DNA of 33,555 nucleotides from Armatimonadota bacterium (GCA_016198805.1 JACQHU010000019.1:1-33555); one strand, 5' to 3'. Positions 8,907 through 18,380 are shown, numbered from the stretch's first letter. The notes: a model not told the origin generated them from the letters alone. Translations and numbers: made by a program.

Positions 8907-10682
8907 TCAGAGCGGCCAGAACCACAGGATGAGCGGCACCGCCACCGCGACGATGACGACCTCAAGCGGCAGACCCACACGCCAGTAGTCGCCGAACTGG
9001 TAGCCACCCGGTCCCATCACCAGGGTGTTCGATTGATGCCCGATCGGCGTGAGAAACGCGGAGGAGGCACCGATCGCGACCGCCATGAGGAAGGGATCGA
9101 TCGACACGCCCATGCCGTGGGCGACGCCGATCGCAATGGGCGCCATCACTATGGCCGCGGCCGCATTGTTGACGAGATCCGAAAGGAACATGGTGCCCAC
9201 CAGGACGATCGTGAGCGTGGCCACGGGCGGCAGTTGCGCGGACAGGGCCAGCAGCGCGCCGGCGATGAGCCGGGCGCCGCCCGTGGTCTCCAGGGCCCGG
9301 CCGACCGGAATCATGGCGCCGAGCAGGACGATGATCGGCCAGTCGATGCTCTCGTAGAGCTCGCGAAGCGGGAGCAGCCCGACCAGCACCATAGCCAGGG
9401 CCGCCGTGGTGAAGGCGATCTGCACCGGCGCCAGCCCCGTGGCGGCGGCCGCCAGGGCCAGGCTGAAGATGCCCACCGCCGGCAGGAATCGGAGCGGCTG
9501 CCCGATCCGAAGCCCTCGCTCGGCCAGCGGCAGACATCCCAGCAGCGGCAGCACCTCGGCGAGCGCCTCCTCCCCGCCCTGGAGGAGCAGGACATCGCCG
9601 GCCCGGAAGCGGATATCCGACAGCCGCGCCTTGAGCCGCGCCCCCTGACGCGCCACAGCCAGCAGGTTCACGCCGTGGCGCCGGCGGAGGTTCAGGCTCC
9701 GCGCGGTCTTGCCCACGATGCGAGCGTCGAGCGTGACGACGGCCTCGACGATGGTGACTTCGTCCGAGCCGAGTGCGTCTTCTCCGAGCTGCTTGGCTCC
9801 AACCAGCTTCAGGCCGGTCTTGTCGATCAGCGCCTGCAGGTCTTCAGAGTCGGCCTCGATGACGAGGCCATCGCCCGCCCGCAGGAGTTCGGACCCGGAG
9901 GGCGCCGGGAACCGCCGTTCGCCGCGCACGAGGGCCACGACGGTGATCTCCGCGTCGTCCATCGCCTCGAGGTCCCGGATCGGCTGGTCCACGACCTTCG
10001 ACTCCGGCGGCACCCGGACCTCGGTGATGTAGCTCTCGATCTCGAAGAGCTCCTGGCGGGATGTCTTTCCCCTACGCCGCGGAACGAGCCGCCATCCCAC
10101 CAGCGCCATGAAGAGCACGCCAGCGACGGTGACCCCCAGGCCGACCGGCGTGAAGTCGAACATGCGAAACGGCTCGGCGCCGTCCCGCGCGCGGAAGGTG
10201 GCGATGATGATGTTCGGCGGCGTGCCGATGAGGGTGATCAACCCGCCGAGCAGTGAGCCGAAGGCCAGAGGCATGAGGAGAGCCGAGGGGGGGTTGTCGC
10301 TCCTACGCGCCAGCCGGATCGCGATGGGCATGAACAGGGCCAGTGCGCCCACATTGTTCATGAAGGCCGACGCCGCCGCGACCACGCCCGTCAGCGCCCC
10401 GACCTGGACAATGAGTCGATCGCCGATGCGTGACATCCAGTCAGCCACCACATGGACCGCGCCCGACGTGAAGAGGCCGCGGCTCACGACCAGCACCGCG
10501 GCCACCGTGATCACGGCCGGATGCCCGAACCCATCGAACGCCTCGCCCGGAGGCACGAGTCCCGTCACGGTGACCACCAGGAGGGCCAGGAGCGCGACGA
10601 TGTCGTATCGCCAGCGCCCGGTGATGAACAACACCAGCGACATGGCCAGGACGCCGAAGACGATGGCCTGCTCGGCCGTCAT
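8907..10682 (-). CDS. SLC13/DASS-family permease with RCK_C (TrkA-C) domains
   Basis: EAFDGFGHPAVITVAAVLVVSRGL; MNNVGALALFMPIAI; GSLLGGLITLIGTPPNIIIA; two central TrkA-C-like modules; C-terminal MAPIAIGVAHGMG. Confidence 0.9.
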   Translation of the reverse strand: MTAEQAIVFGVLAMSLVLFITGRWRYDIVALLALLVVTVTGLVPPGEAFDGFGHPAVITVAAVLVVSRGLFTSGAVHVVADWMSRIGDRLIVQVGALTGVVAAASAFMNNVGALALFMPIAIRLARRSDNPPSALLMPLAFGSLLGGLITLIGTPPNIIIATFRARDGAEPFRMFDFTPVGLGVTVAGVLFMALVGWRLVPRRRGKTSRQELFEIESYITEVRVPPESKVVDQPIRDLEAMDDAEITVVALVRGERRFPAPSGSELLRAGDGLVIEADSEDLQALIDKTGLKLVGAKQLGEDALGSDEVTIVEAVVTLDARIVGKTARSLNLRRRHGVNLLAVARQGARLKARLSDIRFRAGDVLLLQGGEEALAEVLPLLGCLPLAERGLRIGQPLRFLPAVGIFSLALAAAATGLAPVQIAFTTAALAMVLVGLLPLRELYESIDWPIIVLLGAMIPVGRALETTGGARLIAGALLALSAQLPPVATLTIVLVGTMFLSDLVNNAAAAIVMAPIAIGVAHGMGVSIDPFLMAVAIGASSAFLTPIGHQSNTLVMGPGGYQFGDYWRVGLPLEVVIVAVAVPLILWFWPL

Positions 10683-10796
10683 CCCTGTCTCCTCACTGAC
10701 GCGGGACCACGATCATGGCGACCTGACGCGCATGCTTCGTGGCCGTTCGAGCCCTCTCCCCAGGAACGTCGCCAGCCAGGCCACAAACGTAGCGCG

Positions 10797-12032
10797 TTAC
10801 ACGCCGAGAAGCGACGCATACAGCCGGAGCTCATCGGCAATCAACCGGGTCAGCAGGAATTGGCGGCGTACCAGCTCCCGCCCGCGCTTTCCCAGCTCCC
10901 TGGCCTCTTCAGGATGCTCCAGCAGCCACAGGATCCGGTCGGCGGCCTCTTCCACGGAGGCGACGAGAAAGCCCCCACCCTCACGCATCTGCATGGGGAT
11001 CCCACCGGCTCGCCCCGCCACCACGGGCGTGCCCTTCCAGAGCGCCTCGGAAATCACCAGGCCGAATCCCTCACGAATCGACTTCTGGATGACCACCTGC
11101 GAGAGGCGCTGGACCGCGTTGACCTCGATGTTGCCCACGCCGGTCAGGTTCGTGAAGATGTGGATCTCCCGGTCGGTCCGGGAGGCTTCCAGGATCTGGT
11201 GGTAGATGTCCCACCCTTCGGGATCGTCGAGCGCCATGGATCCCACCAGCGCGAGCTGCAACTTGGGAATCGCCTGCTTGACGCGCCGGTACGACTCAAT
11301 CACGCCCAGCGGGTCCTTCCAGGGGTCGAACCGCGAGACCTGAGTGACCAGAGGCCGGTCCACATCCACCCCAATCCACCGGAGCAGCCGCCGGGCAAAC
11401 TCCGGGGCGATCTCGATGTTCTTGGGACTCTCGGGGTCGATGGCGGGCGGGATCATCTCGATGCGATGGACCTGGCAGTCCGGCGGGACGAAGTCCTGGA
11501 GCGTGAAGACGGCGGCATCGTAGTCGCTCAGGTAGGGGCGCAGGAATCCCCACACCTGGGGGTTGGGCTCGGAGGTATCGATGTGACACCGCCAGATCCA
11601 CCTGGCCGCATTCTTTCCACGGAAATGGAGCAGGGCCAGCGGCTGAGGATCGTGGACCACGATCACATCATACGGTTCTTCCAGCAACTGCGCGTTTCTC
11701 GTGGAGTAGGTGAGATACGTCTCCTGCTCCGTCGTCGCGAGTTCGCGGGACGCTCCTTGCAGCCCGTTGTGGATCGTCTTGGTCACGCGGAAGAACGCCT
11801 CGTCCCCCGTGATCAGCTTCCAGTCGGCTTGGATTCCCAGGTCGCGCAACAGCGGGATCTGCGAACGGAGAATCTCGGCCACCCCTCCCCCGTACGGCGT
11901 GGCGTTGATGTGGAGGACGCGCGCTCCCCGGAGATCCTCGGCCTGCGCCCGCAGCGCCTCGACGACCTCGACACCCGCACTGGTGTTGTAGCTGTCGATG
12001 GATTGCGTGCCGACGTCAACGGATGCCAGCAT
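10797..12032 (-). CDS. GT4-family glycosyltransferase, trehalose synthase (TreT)-like
   Basis: [101 protein letters not shown]. Confidence 0.85.
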   Translation of the reverse strand: MLASVDVGTQSIDSYNTSAGVEVVEALRAQAEDLRGARVLHINATPYGGGVAEILRSQIPLLRDLGIQADWKLITGDEAFFRVTKTIHNGLQGASRELATTEQETYLTYSTRNAQLLEEPYDVIVVHDPQPLALLHFRGKNAARWIWRCHIDTSEPNPQVWGFLRPYLSDYDAAVFTLQDFVPPDCQVHRIEMIPPAIDPESPKNIEIAPEFARRLLRWIGVDVDRPLVTQVSRFDPWKDPLGVIESYRRVKQAIPKLQLALVGSMALDDPEGWDIYHQILEASRTDREIHIFTNLTGVGNIEVNAVQRLSQVVIQKSIREGFGLVISEALWKGTPVVAGRAGGIPMQMREGGGFLVASVEEAADRILWLLEHPEEARELGKRGRELVRRQFLLTRLIADELRLYASLLGV

Positions 12033-12076
12033 GAAGCCCTTAAGGGATAGGAGGTGATCTCCGCGGCGCCGCCCGC

Positions 12077-12883
12077 CTACCTGCAGGGGACCCGCAGGGC
12101 AGACGAGCTGATGCCGATCCCCCAGGTGTCATCACTCATCCCGCCCCCGGCGAAGATGCCGGCGACCTGGCCGGAGCCGTTGAGCACCGGCGATCCGCTG
12201 TGCCCGGGCGCCGCCGCCCGATCATAGACGACCGTGAATACCGGGGTCCCGTCGGGCGCGCGGTTCACCTCCCGCACCGTCCCCGTAGCCGACCAGCGGC
12301 GAGGGATGGGGAGGCGCCCGAACCCCACGATGCGCACCCCATCCCCCTGGCGCGGGTCTGCGCCGAGGGTCAGGGGGAAGAACGACGGCATCGGCCCTTC
12401 GTGCTTTCTGGCGACGGTGATGAACTGACCGTCGGGGGCGCGTACGCCCCACTGTCCGAAGGGCACGTCAGGGAGGACGACTTTGATCTGCGCCACATCC
12501 CGCTCCAGGGGCACGCCTGCCGGTGCCGGCCGCGTGGGATCCTGCGTGAGCCGGCTCGCGCACACCACTTTGGCGGAAAAGAACGCGCCGTCCAGAATCG
12601 CCAGGAGCTGGAAGCGTGCTGGGTCTCGATGCGGGCGCCAGACGACGTGGCTGGTGGTCAGTGCCGTTCCCTCGGCGTCGGTGAAGAAGGCGGTGCCCGA
12701 ACTGAACTCGCGATACCCGCTGCCTTCCTGGCCGATGACCTCGAGGAGAAACACGCCGCGCTCGGCGGCCGTGGTCTCTTGCGCGGCGGCGTGCGGTCGA
12801 CCGACGAGGACAGCGATGGTGGCGGCCAGCGCCGCGCACATGACGACCACGCCGAAGCGACCGAGCGCCATCTGGCCGCCCAC
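12077..12883 (-). CDS. Secreted trypsin-like (S1) serine protease
   Basis: N-terminal signal peptide ([29 protein letters not shown]); plausible triad His ([10 protein letters not shown]), Asp ([10 protein letters not shown]), Ser ([20 protein letters not shown]). Confidence 0.82.
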   Translation of the reverse strand: MGGQMALGRFGVVVMCAALAATIAVLVGRPHAAAQETTAAERGVFLLEVIGQEGSGYREFSSGTAFFTDAEGTALTTSHVVWRPHRDPARFQLLAILDGAFFSAKVVCASRLTQDPTRPAPAGVPLERDVAQIKVVLPDVPFGQWGVRAPDGQFITVARKHEGPMPSFFPLTLGADPRQGDGVRIVGFGRLPIPRRWSATGTVREVNRAPDGTPVFTVVYDRAAAPGHSGSPVLNGSGQVAGIFAGGGMSDDTWGIGISSSALRVPCR

Positions 12884-12917
12884 CTCCGTGATTGGTGTCT
12901 GTCTTCTTGACCCGGCG

Positions 12918-14192
12918 CTATCCGGCCTCTCGAATCCCGGCGGACCCGTCCCGTACCACGCGGGCGCCCAGGAGGGTCAGCTTCCCCTCCAGCCCCTCAT
13001 ACCCGCGGTCGAGGTTTTCGACCTTCGAGATCTCGGTCTCCCCCTCCGCCGCCAGGGCCGCGATGACCACGGCGGCCCCGCCGCGGATGTCCGGCGCCTC
13101 TACCGGAGCGCCGGAAAGGCGCGACGGCCCGTTGACGTGCACCGTTTCCCCTTCCACCCTGACGTCCGCGCCCATCCGCCGAAGTTCGTCGGTGTACGCG
13201 AACCGTGACTCGAAGACCGTCTCGCGGATCCTGGAGGTGCCGCGGGCCAGGGTCAGCATGGCGGCCATCTGCGGGTGCAGGTCGGTGGCGAAACCGGGAT
13301 AGGGCGCGGTGTCGACGTCGAGCGCCCGGATCTCGCCCGTCGCCCGCACGCGGACCCCGTCGGTGCCGGGCACCACTTCCAGCCCGGCTTCCTCCAGCTT
13401 CGTCAGCAGCGCGGTCACGTGCTCGGGGATCATCCCCTCGACCAGGACATCACCGCCGGTGGCGGCGCCGGCCAGCAGGTAGGTGCCGCCTTCATTGCGG
13501 TCCGGAACGATCGTGTACGTGCTGCCGTGGAGTTCGTCGGTGCCCTCGATCGTGATGGTATCGGTGCCGGCTCCCCGGATCCGGGCCCCCATGAGGTTGA
13601 GGAATACCGCGGTGTCGACGATCTCCGGCTCGCGGGCGGCATTCTGCAGCACCGTGGTTCCCTTCGCCATGCTGGCCGCCAGCATCATGTTGGTGGTGGT
13701 GCCGAAGCTGCTGCGGGGCACGTAGAACAGCCCCCCGCGCAGGCGGCGAGCCGCGGCCTTCACGAAGCCGTGCTCGGTGACCACCTTCGCGCCGAGTGCG
13801 GCAAAGCCCCGCAGGTGAAAGTCTACGGGCCGGGCCCCGATCGAGCATCCGCCCGGCAGCGGCACCTGCGCCCGGCCCATCCGCCCCAGCAGCACGCCCG
13901 CGGTGTAGAACGACGCCCGCATGCTGCGGCAGAGGTCGTACGGGGCCGCGTGATTCGTCAGCCCGCGCGCGTCGATGGTCAGGCGCCCGGGGACGAAGGC
14001 GATGCGCGCTCCCAGCGCTTCCAGGATCTCCACCAGGGTGGTGACGTCCCGGCAGTGCGGAACGTTTTCGAGGGTCGAGACGTCGGCAGCCAGCGCGGCA
14101 GCGGCGATGATGGCGAGCGAGCTGTTCTTCCCTCCGGCGACATTGACCGCGCCGCGCAGACGGCGGCCGCCTGTGATGCGTAACGTCTCCAC
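12918..14192 (-). CDS. murA: UDP-N-acetylglucosamine 1-carboxyvinyltransferase (GTG start)
   Basis: METLRITGGRRLRGAVNVAGGKNSSLAIIAAAALA (GTG start read as Met); LPGGCSIGARPVDFHLRGF with catalytic Cys; YPGFATDLHPQMAAMLTLARGTSRIRETVFESRFAYTDELRRMGA. Confidence 0.95.
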   Translation of the reverse strand: METLRITGGRRLRGAVNVAGGKNSSLAIIAAAALAADVSTLENVPHCRDVTTLVEILEALGARIAFVPGRLTIDARGLTNHAAPYDLCRSMRASFYTAGVLLGRMGRAQVPLPGGCSIGARPVDFHLRGFAALGAKVVTEHGFVKAAARRLRGGLFYVPRSSFGTTTNMMLAASMAKGTTVLQNAAREPEIVDTAVFLNLMGARIRGAGTDTITIEGTDELHGSTYTIVPDRNEGGTYLLAGAATGGDVLVEGMIPEHVTALLTKLEEAGLEVVPGTDGVRVRATGEIRALDVDTAPYPGFATDLHPQMAAMLTLARGTSRIRETVFESRFAYTDELRRMGADVRVEGETVHVNGPSRLSGAPVEAPDIRGGAAVVIAALAAEGETEISKVENLDRGYEGLEGKLTLLGARVVRDGSAGIREAG

Positions 14193-14226
14193 CGAGTCCC
14201 TCCTGCGACGAAACGTGTGACTGCTG

Positions 14227-14499
14227 CTACGATGTGGCCGCGCGCAGCCGGTTCTCCATGTAGGTCCGGACCAGCTCCTCCAGGAGGAGGATCCGGTCGA
14301 CCTGACGGATCGCCTTCCGCGCGTCGCCGTGACTCGTGATATACGTGGGATCCCCTGACAGGAGGTACCCGACGATCTGCTCCACGGGGTTGTAGCCCCG
14401 CTCTTCCAATGCCCGGTACACGTCGAGCAGGATGTCCTGCACGCCGCCGGCGGTGAGATCACCGCGCCGGAAGACCCCGGTGCGTTCCCGTTCCTCCAT
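14227..14499 (-). CDS. ireB: IreB/ReoM family (UPF0297) regulatory phosphoprotein
   Basis: [53 protein letters not shown] matches the IreB/ReoM core. Start chosen at [10 protein letters not shown] (upstream ATG at 14520 also possible). Confidence 0.92.
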   Translation of the reverse strand: MEERERTGVFRRGDLTAGGVQDILLDVYRALEERGYNPVEQIVGYLLSGDPTYITSHGDARKAIRQVDRILLLEELVRTYMENRLRAATS

Positions 14500-14579
14500 G
14501 ACCGACACCTCCGATCCCACCGGCCCTTTCTGCGCCGCGCTGGCGGCTCTTCCGGCAGGACGCCATGCGAGACGAGCCC

Positions 14580-14656
14580 TGGTGGGCCCGCCTGGCTTCG
14601 ATCCAGGAACCTGCGCCTTATGAGGGCGCTGCTCTCACCACTTGAGCTACGGGCCC
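14580..14656 (-). tRNA. tRNA with CAT anticodon (Ile2-type favoured over elongator Met)
   Basis: GGGCCCG-TA-GCTC-AAGTGGTGA-GAGC-A-GCGCC-CTCATAA-GGCGC-AGGTT-CCTGG-ATCGAAG-CCAGG-CGGGCCC-A-CCA; full cloverleaf, 77 nt. C4-G69/C5-G68 favour Ile2. Confidence 0.9.
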
Positions 14657-14665
14657 GCGCGACGA

Positions 14666-15448
14666 TTATAGCATCACAGGGCCTTCGCCACCCCGTGGGC
14701 GGTCTGCGGCGGGATCATAGACGATCCGCATCAGGTACAGCCCGTGGGCCGGGGCCGGCGGGCCGGCCCGTTGAGTGTCACGGGACCCCAGGATGGCTGG
14801 AATGGCGTCGGGCGCCAGCGCCCCGCGGCCGATCTGAAGCAGCGTCCCCACCATGCGGCGCGCCATCTGCCTGAGGAACCGGTTGGCGGCCACGGTGAAG
14901 AGGATCAGGTCGCCTCGGCGCTCAATAGTCACGGCGGCCAGCGAGCAGATCGTGGAGGCCGTCGCGGTGCCACTCACGCGGAAGGCCGCGAAGTCGTGTC
15001 GGCCTTCCAGATGGGCTGCCGCGGCCCGCATCGCTTCCAGATCCAGCGGGCCAGGCACGTGGTGCGCGTAGCCGCGCAGCAGGGCCGACGGTCTGGGACG
15101 GGCCAGCACCGCGTAGCGGTAGATCCGCAGCCGCGCGTCGCGCCGGGCGTGGAACGTGGCCGCGGCCTCGCACACCTCGCGGACCACGATGTCGGGAGGC
15201 AGGAGCGCGTTGAGTCCGTCGCGGATCCGCTCGGCGGCGAGGCCACTCTCGGTCGTCAGATGAGCCACCTGGCCCAGCGCGTGGACCCCCGCATCGGTGC
15301 GGCCGGCGCCCACCACGCGGTGAGGCGTCTGCAACAGCCGGGCGGCCGCCTCCTCCAGCGCCGCCTGGATCGATGGGACGTCCGGCTGGCGCTGCCAGCC
15401 GGCGTAGCGCCCCCCATCGTACTCGATCACCAGTTGCAGCGTGCGCAT
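14666..15448 (-). CDS. truA: tRNA pseudouridine(38-40) synthase TruA
   Basis: IEYDGGRYAGWQRQPDVPSIQAALEEAAARLL; VGAGRTDAGVHALGQVAHL; NRFLRQMARRMVGTLLQIGRG. Confidence 0.95.
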   Translation of the reverse strand: MRTLQLVIEYDGGRYAGWQRQPDVPSIQAALEEAAARLLQTPHRVVGAGRTDAGVHALGQVAHLTTESGLAAERIRDGLNALLPPDIVVREVCEAAATFHARRDARLRIYRYAVLARPRPSALLRGYAHHVPGPLDLEAMRAAAAHLEGRHDFAAFRVSGTATASTICSLAAVTIERRGDLILFTVAANRFLRQMARRMVGTLLQIGRGALAPDAIPAILGSRDTQRAGPPAPAHGLYLMRIVYDPAADRPRGGEGPVML

Positions 15449-15475
15449 GCCCGATTCCCGCCGCGCGGTTCGACG

Positions 15476-16285
15476 CTACCGCACCGACACCAGCAGCGCC
15501 GATGCCGCGACCACCAGCACCCCCGCCACCGCGTCGCCGAGTCCCCACCGGAGTTCTTTCATGCGGGTCCGGGGCGCGCTGCTGCTGTAACAGCGGGCTT
15601 CCATCGCCAGGGCCAGCTCCTCAGACCGCCGGATCGCGCTCAACAGCAGGGGCACCAGGACCGGGACCAGGGCCTGCGCGCGGCGGACGATGTTGCCCTG
15701 TCCGAACTCGGCGCCGCGCGCCGTCTGCGCCTTCATGATCCGCTCGGTCTCTTCGAGCAACGTGGGGATGAACCGCAGCGCGATGGTCATCATCATCGCG
15801 ATCTCGTGGCCGGGGAGGCCCACACGCCGCAGGGGCCGCAGCAGCCACTCGAGGCCATCCGCAAGTTCGACCGAGGAGGTGGTAAAGGTCAGCAGGGAGG
15901 TGATGGTGACCAGCAGGAGCAGGCGCGCCCCGACGAACAGGCCGGTGCGCAGCCCCTCCTCGGTGGCGACCAGAGGTCCTAGCACGAACAGCGTCCGCGC
16001 CTCGCTTCCGCCGCTGCCAAAGAAGGCGTTCAGCACGACGGTGAGCAGGAGCAAGAAGATGACCGGTCGCAATCCGCGCAGCGCGTACCCCAGGGGGATC
16101 TGCCCGAGCACCAGCAGCGCCAGCGAGGCGACAGCAAACAGGCCCAGCCCGGCCATCGCCCTCAACAGGAAGAGCACGACCGCCAGGGCCATGGTGGCCA
16201 GAATCTTCGTCCGCGGGTCGAGCCGGTGCAGCGGCGAATTTCGCGGCAAGTACTGTCCGACCGGCGCGTACTTAACGAGGTCCAC
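15476..16285 (-). CDS. ecfT: Energy-coupling factor transporter transmembrane protein EcfT
   Basis: GQYLPRNSPLHRLDPRTKILATMALAVVLFL; ALRFIPTLLEETERIMKAQTARGAEF. Confidence 0.93.
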   Translation of the reverse strand: MDLVKYAPVGQYLPRNSPLHRLDPRTKILATMALAVVLFLLRAMAGLGLFAVASLALLVLGQIPLGYALRGLRPVIFLLLLTVVLNAFFGSGGSEARTLFVLGPLVATEEGLRTGLFVGARLLLLVTITSLLTFTTSSVELADGLEWLLRPLRRVGLPGHEIAMMMTIALRFIPTLLEETERIMKAQTARGAEFGQGNIVRRAQALVPVLVPLLLSAIRRSEELALAMEARCYSSSAPRTRMKELRWGLGDAVAGVLVVAASALLVSVR

Positions 16286-17144
16286 GGTCCTGCCCTCGGA
16301 GCGCCGCGACGATCGCGGCGCGGGCGTCCTCCACGGTCAGCGCGTCGGCCACCCGAAGCCCGCGGCACTGCAGCAGCCGCACCAGCCGCGCGGCCTCCGG
16401 GAGCCCGAGGCCGATCCGGTGGAGATCTTCCTCGTGCGCAAACACCTCCCCCGGCGATCCCTCCAGGACGATCCGGCCCTCGTGCAGAACGATCACCCGC
16501 CGCGCAAGGCGGGCGACCTCTTCCATGCCGTGCGTGACGAGCACGATGGTCTGGCCCTGGCGGTGCAGGGCCTGGATCCGCGCCAGAAGTTCCTCCCGGC
16601 CGCGGGGATCAAGCCCGGCGGTCGGCTCGTCCAGAACCAGAACCCCGGGGCGCATCGCCAGGACGCCAGCCAGGGCGACCCGTCGCATCTCGCCGCCCGA
16701 CAACGAGAAGGGGGACCGGTCGCCAAATCCCGCGGGATCCAGGCCGACCTGCCGGAGCGCCTCGTCGACCCGCTGCGCGATCTCCTCTTCGGAGCATCCC
16801 AGGTTCTTGGGCCCGTAGGCGACGTCGCGCCGCACGGTCTCCTCGAAGAGCTGGTACTCGGCGAACTGAAAGGCCAGCCCGACCTGCCGGCGCGCACGCC
16901 GGCGGTCGGCGCGGGGGCCCCAGAGGTCCTGGCCCAGCACCCGAACCACCCCGGCGGTCGGGCGGAGCAGCCCGGCGCACAGCTGGATCAGCGTGGATTT
17001 GCCCGAGCCGGTGGGACCGATGAGCGCCAGCAACTCTCCCGGCTGCACCTCGAGCGACACGCCGCGCAGCGCGACAGCCGCCATGGGCGTGCCGCGCAGA
17101 TACGTGTAGTGCACCTGCTCGCAGGCGATGAGCGGATCAGGCAT
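16272..17144 (-). CDS. ecfA2: Energy-coupling factor transporter ATPase EcfA2
   Basis: Walker A GPTGSGKST, signature LSGGEMRRVALAGVLA, Walker B VLVLDEPTAGLD. Confidence 0.92.
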   Translation of the reverse strand: MPDPLIACEQVHYTYLRGTPMAAVALRGVSLEVQPGELLALIGPTGSGKSTLIQLCAGLLRPTAGVVRVLGQDLWGPRADRRRARRQVGLAFQFAEYQLFEETVRRDVAYGPKNLGCSEEEIAQRVDEALRQVGLDPAGFGDRSPFSLSGGEMRRVALAGVLAMRPGVLVLDEPTAGLDPRGREELLARIQALHRQGQTIVLVTHGMEEVARLARRVIVLHEGRIVLEGSPGEVFAHEEDLHRIGLGLPEAARLVRLLQCRGLRVADALTVEDARAAIVAALRGQDRGPR

Positions 17145-18003
17145 GCGAGGCTCCGTCCCTCCCGGCCAGCGCGGCCAGAGCACTCACGAGCGCCTCGACG
17201 GTGAACAGCCCCGGCGGGAGCGGGACGCCGTCCTGCCGCAGCCAGTGCGCCAGGCGGGCCATCGGCGGCGCGTGGATCCGCGCAAGCGGCGACCGGCTCA
17301 ACTGATCGAACACCTGCCCGGTGGGGCCGTCCAGGACGATCCGGCCGGCGTCCAGCGCGACGATCCGCTCGGCGTCGGCCAGGTCCTCCAGCGTATGCGA
17401 GATGGCCACAATGGTCATCCCCTCGTCGCGATGAAGCGTGCGGACCGTCGCCAGCACCTCGGCCCGCCCCTCGGGGTCGAGCATCGTGGTGGCCTCGTCG
17501 AGGATCAGACATTCGGGATGCATGGCGAGAACGCCGGCGATGGCCACGCGCTGTTTCTGGCCGCCGGACAGCAGGTGCGGCGCATGCCGGCGGTAGGCGG
17601 TCATCCCCACGGTTGCCAGCGCCCGATCGACCCGCTCCCGGATCAGGGGGGACGGCAGCCCCAGGTTTTCCGGCCCGAAGGCCACGTCCTCATCCACGAC
17701 GGTCGCCACCAGCTGGTTGTCAGGATTCTGGAAGACCATCCCCACACGCCGGCGGATGGCAAGCGTGGCCGACCGGTCGCGGGTGTCCTGCCCGCCCACG
17801 ATCACGCGGCCGGACGCGGGCAGCAACAGCGCGTTGAAATGCTTGGCCAGCGTCGACTTGCCGGACCCATTCCCGCCGACGATCCCGACGTACTCGCCGC
17901 GGCCAATGGACAGCGACAGGCCGTCGAGGGCGACGACGGCCTGTGGCGTATGGGGGTGGTACGTATACCGGAGGTCGGTGACCTCGATGAAGGGTTGGCG
18001 CAC
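17137..18003 (-). CDS. ecfA1: Energy-coupling factor transporter ATPase EcfA1
   Basis: Walker A GGNGSGKST, signature LSGGQKQRVAIAGVLA, Walker B CLILDEATTMLDP. Confidence 0.92.
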   Translation of the reverse strand: MRQPFIEVTDLRYTYHPHTPQAVVALDGLSLSIGRGEYVGIVGGNGSGKSTLAKHFNALLLPASGRVIVGGQDTRDRSATLAIRRRVGMVFQNPDNQLVATVVDEDVAFGPENLGLPSPLIRERVDRALATVGMTAYRRHAPHLLSGGQKQRVAIAGVLAMHPECLILDEATTMLDPEGRAEVLATVRTLHRDEGMTIVAISHTLEDLADAERIVALDAGRIVLDGPTGQVFDQLSRSPLARIHAPPMARLAHWLRQDGVPLPPGLFTVEALVSALAALAGRDGASHA

Positions 18004-18013
18004 CCCGTGGGGC

Positions 18014-18367
18014 CTACTTCACCAGCTCGACCAGCGCCATCTCCGCCCCGTCCCCGCGGCGCGTCCGGGTCTTGAGGATGCGGGTATACCCCCCGCGGCC
18101 GGGCCGATAGCGGGGGACGACGTCTGCGAACAGCCGCCGGAGCACCCGGGGGTCGGTCAGGAACCGGCGCACCTGGCGGCGGGCCTGCAGGTCTCCGCGC
18201 AGGGCGGTGGAGATGACACCGTCGGCGATCTTCTTGGTCTCCTTGGCCCTGGCATCGGTGGTCTCGATGCGATCATGCAGGATGAGCGCGCTGACCAGGT
18301 CCCGGAACAGCGCGCGGCGCTCACCCGTATCCCGGCCCAACTTGCGGCGCTTGGCCCCCAGTCCCAT
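18014..18367 (-). CDS. rplQ: 50S ribosomal protein L17
   Basis: MGLGAKRRKLGRDTGERRALFRDLVSALILHDRIETTDARAKE. Confidence 0.96.
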   Translation of the reverse strand: MGLGAKRRKLGRDTGERRALFRDLVSALILHDRIETTDARAKETKKIADGVISTALRGDLQARRQVRRFLTDPRVLRRLFADVVPRYRPGRGGYTRILKTRTRRGDGAEMALVELVK

Positions 18368-18380
18368 CGGTCTCGCTCCC

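Noticed and set aside
9033-10256. 407-aa + strand ORF antisense to the SLC13 gene
   Set aside because: Shadow of a confident membrane transporter; no domain.
10452-12050. 532-aa + strand ORF antisense to the glycosyltransferase
   Set aside because: Shadow ORF; the minus-strand frame is clearly GT4.
12945-13200. Possible CRISPR or tandem-repeat structure from GC-rich similar-looking blocks
   Set aside because: No regularly spaced identical repeats; this is murA coding sequence. No CRISPR array was seen anywhere in the window.
14432-14623. 63-aa + strand ORF ending [12 protein letters not shown]
   Set aside because: Reverse translation of the tRNA(CAT) gene and its spacer; not a real protein.
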